From positions 1 to 64,000 of the forward strand of contig NZ_PRLL01000001.1 of NCBI RefSeq assembly GCF_004138405.1: DNA of 64,000 bases, in the 5' to 3' direction. The DNA is from Candidatus Nanosyncoccus nanoralicus. GTDB lineage: Bacteria; Patescibacteriota; Saccharimonadia; Saccharimonadales; Saccharimonadaceae. Position numbers and translations under genes: made by a program. Positions 61,716 to 64,000 of this stretch are shown in pieces (position 1 is the stretch's first letter; every line of letters starts with the position of its first letter). The notes under the pieces are model-generated. The model ran no database searches and was not told the origin of the DNA. It saw nothing but the letters and a program-made list of their open reading frames with translations.

Positions 61716-62044
61716 AACTCTATCTAGATACCTCCACCCCAGAAACTATTTTAAGACTTGATCAAACAGAATATCGTCTCCCGTTAGGTAACCAACTCGC
61801 CGAACAACTTCTCTCCGCGATCCACCAAAAACTTTCTGAACACCAAGCGACCTGGACTGATCTCACCGAAATTACTTTTATGGCCGGCCCAGGCTCCTTT
61901 ACTGGCTTACGTATCGGCGCTGCCGTCGTTAATACTCTAGCAGACCAGTTAAATATTCCACTCTATAAATCAACGGGTGAGCAAGTTCCAATTATTCTCC
62001 CAGATTATGGCCGTCCCGCCAATATTACGCCACCCAAAAAATAA
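61712..62044 (+). CDS. tsaB: TsaB, unusually short
   Basis: 110 aa against about 220-230 in E. coli and B. subtilis. Only the first ASKHA-type domain is present: MKLYLDTSTPETILRL, then FMAGPGSFTGLRIGAAVVNTLADQL, the family hallmark. The second domain is absent and the tail is PNITPPKK-like after LPDYGRPA. Its coupling to tsaE supports function rather than decay. It normally pairs with TsaD through the GPGSFTG region, which is retained. Confidence 0.88.
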   Translation: MKLYLDTSTPETILRLDQTEYRLPLGNQLAEQLLSAIHQKLSEHQATWTDLTEITFMAGPGSFTGLRIGAAVVNTLADQLNIPLYKSTGEQVPIILPDYGRPANITPPKK

Positions 62045-62054
62045 GATTCTTTGC

Positions 62055-62060
62055 TATAAT
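62055..62060 (+). promoter_or_regulatory. Extended -10 box
   Basis: TGC-TATAAT, 22 bases before ATG 62083, with a weak AAGGG SD between. Confidence 0.5.
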
Positions 62061-62082
62061 TATTAAAGAATAAGGGCATTAC

Positions 62083-63183
62083 ATGGATCAAGAAAAAAAT
62101 AATTTTACAAACAACAACTCAACGACTATTGGTGGAGTTACCTTTGGTGGCGGTTCTCCTTCTCCAGCGCCCGCTGGTATGTCTCAATCTACCCCTGAAT
62201 CAGCAAATAATTCAAGTAATATCTTTACTACTTCCTCAAAGGATCCCTTCGCTGCTAGCTCAAATAGCCCATTTGGTGAAAATGGTTTTTCTCAAGCTGC
62301 TTCAGCTGGTACTCCGAATTCTAATAATCACCTCGCTCAGCAGGCTATCGCCAATGCAGCAAATCTTGCTGCACAGCAGACAAAGAATCCTTCAGTTCCA
62401 CAAAACGACCTAAACACACCTCAATCCACTCTTAATGTCCCAGTTGTTTCTCCTACACATTTTGATTTTCAAACCAGCGTTAACCCCACAGTCGCTCCCA
62501 TCCCTGAGAATGAGCTACCCCAACCCATTGACCCAAAAACCGACCCTAAAGCTATTGCCTTAAAATCTCTCAAAAAGATGACCACCATGTCTCTCGTTTT
62601 TGGTGTTCTTATGGTAATCTTCTTAGTTCTCAGTATTGTTGGGCTTGTCTTTGGCATGTCACAGGGTGATAAAATTACTACACTTGAGCAGACTGTTGCC
62701 GCGAAAAATAAAGTCATCAAAGCAGTTGAAGAAACCACCGGTGTTTCTAATATTAATAAACCTGAAGATGTCCCAGTCTATAAAGCAACCACTGGATATA
62801 TTTATCTCACTGACTGGCGTATTAAAATTAAAATCCCAGACAATCTCACCAGTGTTAGCTATATCTTAAATAGTTACGCCTTCCGTAACTCGATCTGCTT
62901 TAATGCTGTTCAAAAAGGTACTCAGTATAAACCGTCCTTTGCTGATCCAGGGAAAAATCTTGGTCGTCAAGGTTGTCTCAGTCGTATTCCAGTTACTGAT
63001 GGCGATTTTGATGCAACTTCTGGCATTCGTTTTGGTACCAAAGTCTTCACTTATAAAGACTTCAACTACTTCTATGTTGATCCAGTCATCTTTAGTACGG
63101 ATGGTGCAGAACAGGGATTAGAAAATACTGCTAACCAGTTAATTCGCAACATGCTCACTGACAATATCGAGCCATACGAATAA
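62083..63183 (+). CDS. Membrane protein with disordered N-terminus and unknown outside domain
   Basis: 366 aa. About 150 residues of Asn/Ser/Gln/Pro/Ala-rich, glycine-containing low complexity, then a helix (about 165-190: MSLVFGVLMVIFLVLSIVGLVFG), a short coiled stretch and an extracytoplasmic domain (about 225-366) with two Cys. The type II orientation (long cytoplasmic tail) is inferred from charges. No family recognised. Confidence 0.68.
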   Translation: MDQEKNNFTNNNSTTIGGVTFGGGSPSPAPAGMSQSTPESANNSSNIFTTSSKDPFAASSNSPFGENGFSQAASAGTPNSNNHLAQQAIANAANLAAQQTKNPSVPQNDLNTPQSTLNVPVVSPTHFDFQTSVNPTVAPIPENELPQPIDPKTDPKAIALKSLKKMTTMSLVFGVLMVIFLVLSIVGLVFGMSQGDKITTLEQTVAAKNKVIKAVEETTGVSNINKPEDVPVYKATTGYIYLTDWRIKIKIPDNLTSVSYILNSYAFRNSICFNAVQKGTQYKPSFADPGKNLGRQGCLSRIPVTDGDFDATSGIRFGTKVFTYKDFNYFYVDPVIFSTDGAEQGLENTANQLIRNMLTDNIEPYE

Positions 63184-63258
63184 GAATATGTTACAATAAA
63201 ATTATTCGGGGGATGATTTTATCAAAAAATGTAATTATTATATATTTTGTTTAAAAAG

Positions 63259-63281
63259 CTAATATCAGGAAAATATTAGCA
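63259..63281 (+). promoter_or_regulatory. Leader hairpin upstream of rny
   Basis: GCTAATAT/ATATTAGC stem with a 7-nt loop, in the 127-bp gap before the RNase Y gene and without a T run. A TGTTACAAT box lies at about 63188-63196. Confidence 0.4.
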
Positions 63282-63310
63282 AACCAAAAATAACAAAAAG
63301 AAAGAGGAGT

Positions 63311-64000
63311 ATGGAGTTTGTCCCGATTATTATCGCCGCTATCGTTGGTCTTGGCGCCGGTGCTGGTGTGGTTTTTGCTTATGATAAAAAGAATGAAAAT
63401 GGCGGTAAAAATAAGGCTGATGATCTTATCAGAAAAGCGAAGAACGAAGCTTCTGATATTGTCTTGAAGGCTAGAAAAGAGGCGGCTGATCTTGCTGAAA
63501 AATCAAAAAATGAAGAGGATTGCAGGCGTAAAGATTGGAAACAAACTGAAAAACGTCTCAGTGAGCGTGAGATCTCTCTTGATAATAAATTTGATCAAAT
63601 TGAAAAACGTTCTGAGCGTCTTTCTCGCCAAGAAAAGGAAATTGAGGAACTCAAAAATGAGATTCATTCCATCCGTGACCGACAGCAAGAAAAACTTGAG
63701 AAAATTGCTGCTCTCTCCAAAAATGAGGCCAAAGAAAAATTGATCGCCATGACCGAAAAAGACATCAGGGATGACCTAGCCAATCTTGTCGTCAAACAGC
63801 AGCGCGAAATTAAACGCGATATTGATGATACCGCTCAGGCTCTTTTAGTTACCGCCATGGAGCGTATGTCTTCTGAAGTAACTGCCGATCGTACAGTTAC
63901 TGCGCTCAAACTTCCTGATGATGAAATGAAAGGACGTATCATTGGTAAGGAAGGTCGTAATATTCAAGCCCTCCAGCGTGCCACTGGTGTCGATATTATG
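63311..64000 (+). CDS. rny: Ribonuclease Y, 5' part (runs off the window)
   Basis: First 230 codons. An N-terminal helix (about 1-25: EFVPIIIAAIVGLGAGAGVVFAY), a long charged coiled coil (about 30-185), then the KH domain starting DDEMKGRIIGKEGRNIQALQRATG. The HD nuclease domain would lie beyond 64000. RNase Y starts bulk mRNA decay at the membrane. SD AAAGAGGAG before ATG 63311. Confidence 0.93.
   Translation, partial: MEFVPIIIAAIVGLGAGAGVVFAYDKKNENGGKNKADDLIRKAKNEASDIVLKARKEAADLAEKSKNEEDCRRKDWKQTEKRLSEREISLDNKFDQIEKRSERLSRQEKEIEELKNEIHSIRDRQQEKLEKIAALSKNEAKEKLIAMTEKDIRDDLANLVVKQQREIKRDIDDTAQALLVTAMERMSSEVTADRTVTALKLPDDEMKGRIIGKEGRNIQALQRATGVDIM

Noticed and set aside
1-64000. UGA or other stop-codon reassignment, as in some CPR groups
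   Set aside because: TGA terminates ordinary genes (for example at 31106 and 23096), and no conserved protein needs internal TGA. The single internal TAA at 22806 is an isolated case.

Overview
The window is about 40% GC, densely coded, and uses the standard genetic code: TAA, TAG and TGA all serve as stops, and no gene needs UGA recoding. It looks like a chromosome segment of a Candidatus Saccharibacteria (TM7) or closely related Patescibacteria/CPR bacterium. The signs are a very short TsaB, a small lysine-ended protein of a type I associate with this group, FtsH, MurJ and RNase Y beside large surface-glycan and pilus clusters, and almost no metabolic genes. No database search was possible, so the taxonomy is inference.

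Layout. Bases 1-4321 hold a secreted lysozyme-like/ricin-lectin protein, then PRPP synthetase, a UbiA-type phosphoribosyl/prenyl transferase and a HAD phosphatase, which together suggest a polyprenyl-phosphoribose pathway. Bases 4377-12633 are a minus-strand operon with a GT2-GT4 fusion and three large membrane proteins of GT-C type. Bases 12680-26217 form a surface polysaccharide locus: GT4 and GT2 enzymes, GalE, an ABC-2 exporter, UDP-galactopyranose mutase with an AUU start, GlmS, an initiating sugar-phosphate transferase interrupted by an in-frame TAA, a GT4, and a ligase/polymerase-like membrane protein. Bases 26214-33958 hold an orphan gene, GNAT acetyltransferases, Pta, GlmM, a MurC-type ligase and small proteins. 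Bases 34182-41902 hold a Cys-rich secreted protein, an FtsL/DivIC-like protein, an elongator tRNA-Met (or Ile2) and a row of minor pilin-like genes. Bases 41990-49316 contain initiator tRNA, a flavoprotein/transporter operon, a protein with a repeated two-cysteine motif, DnaK under two CIRCE operators, a YjdF-like protein and a TylF-like methyltransferase. Bases 49352-52691 hold a BspA/DUF285 repeat adhesin and a tandem duplication carrying tRNA-Pro fragments. Bases 52832-64000 hold FtsH, an HD hydrolase, MurJ, a methyltransferase, a phosphoesterase, a small-molecule-kinase-like protein, tRNA-Arg, a HAD phosphatase, tRNA-Glu, TsaE, TsaB and the start of RNase Y.

Functionally the window is a cell-envelope island. 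GlmS and GlmM make the UDP-GlcNAc precursor, and GalE and Glf make UDP-Gal and UDP-Galf. GT2/GT4 enzymes assemble a lipid-linked glycan, the ABC-2 pair exports it, and the GT-C and ligase proteins probably finish it outside. MurC and MurJ serve peptidoglycan. Pilins, the DUF285 adhesin, the Cys-repeat protein and the lysozyme/ricin protein are plausible contact factors for a host-attached lifestyle.

The strongest window-wide pattern is regulatory. About twenty genes have an extended -10 box (TGnTATAAT) ending only 6-10 nt before the start codon and no ribosome binding site, which indicates leaderless transcripts. Genes inside operons and a minority of first genes use a normal Shine-Dalgarno.
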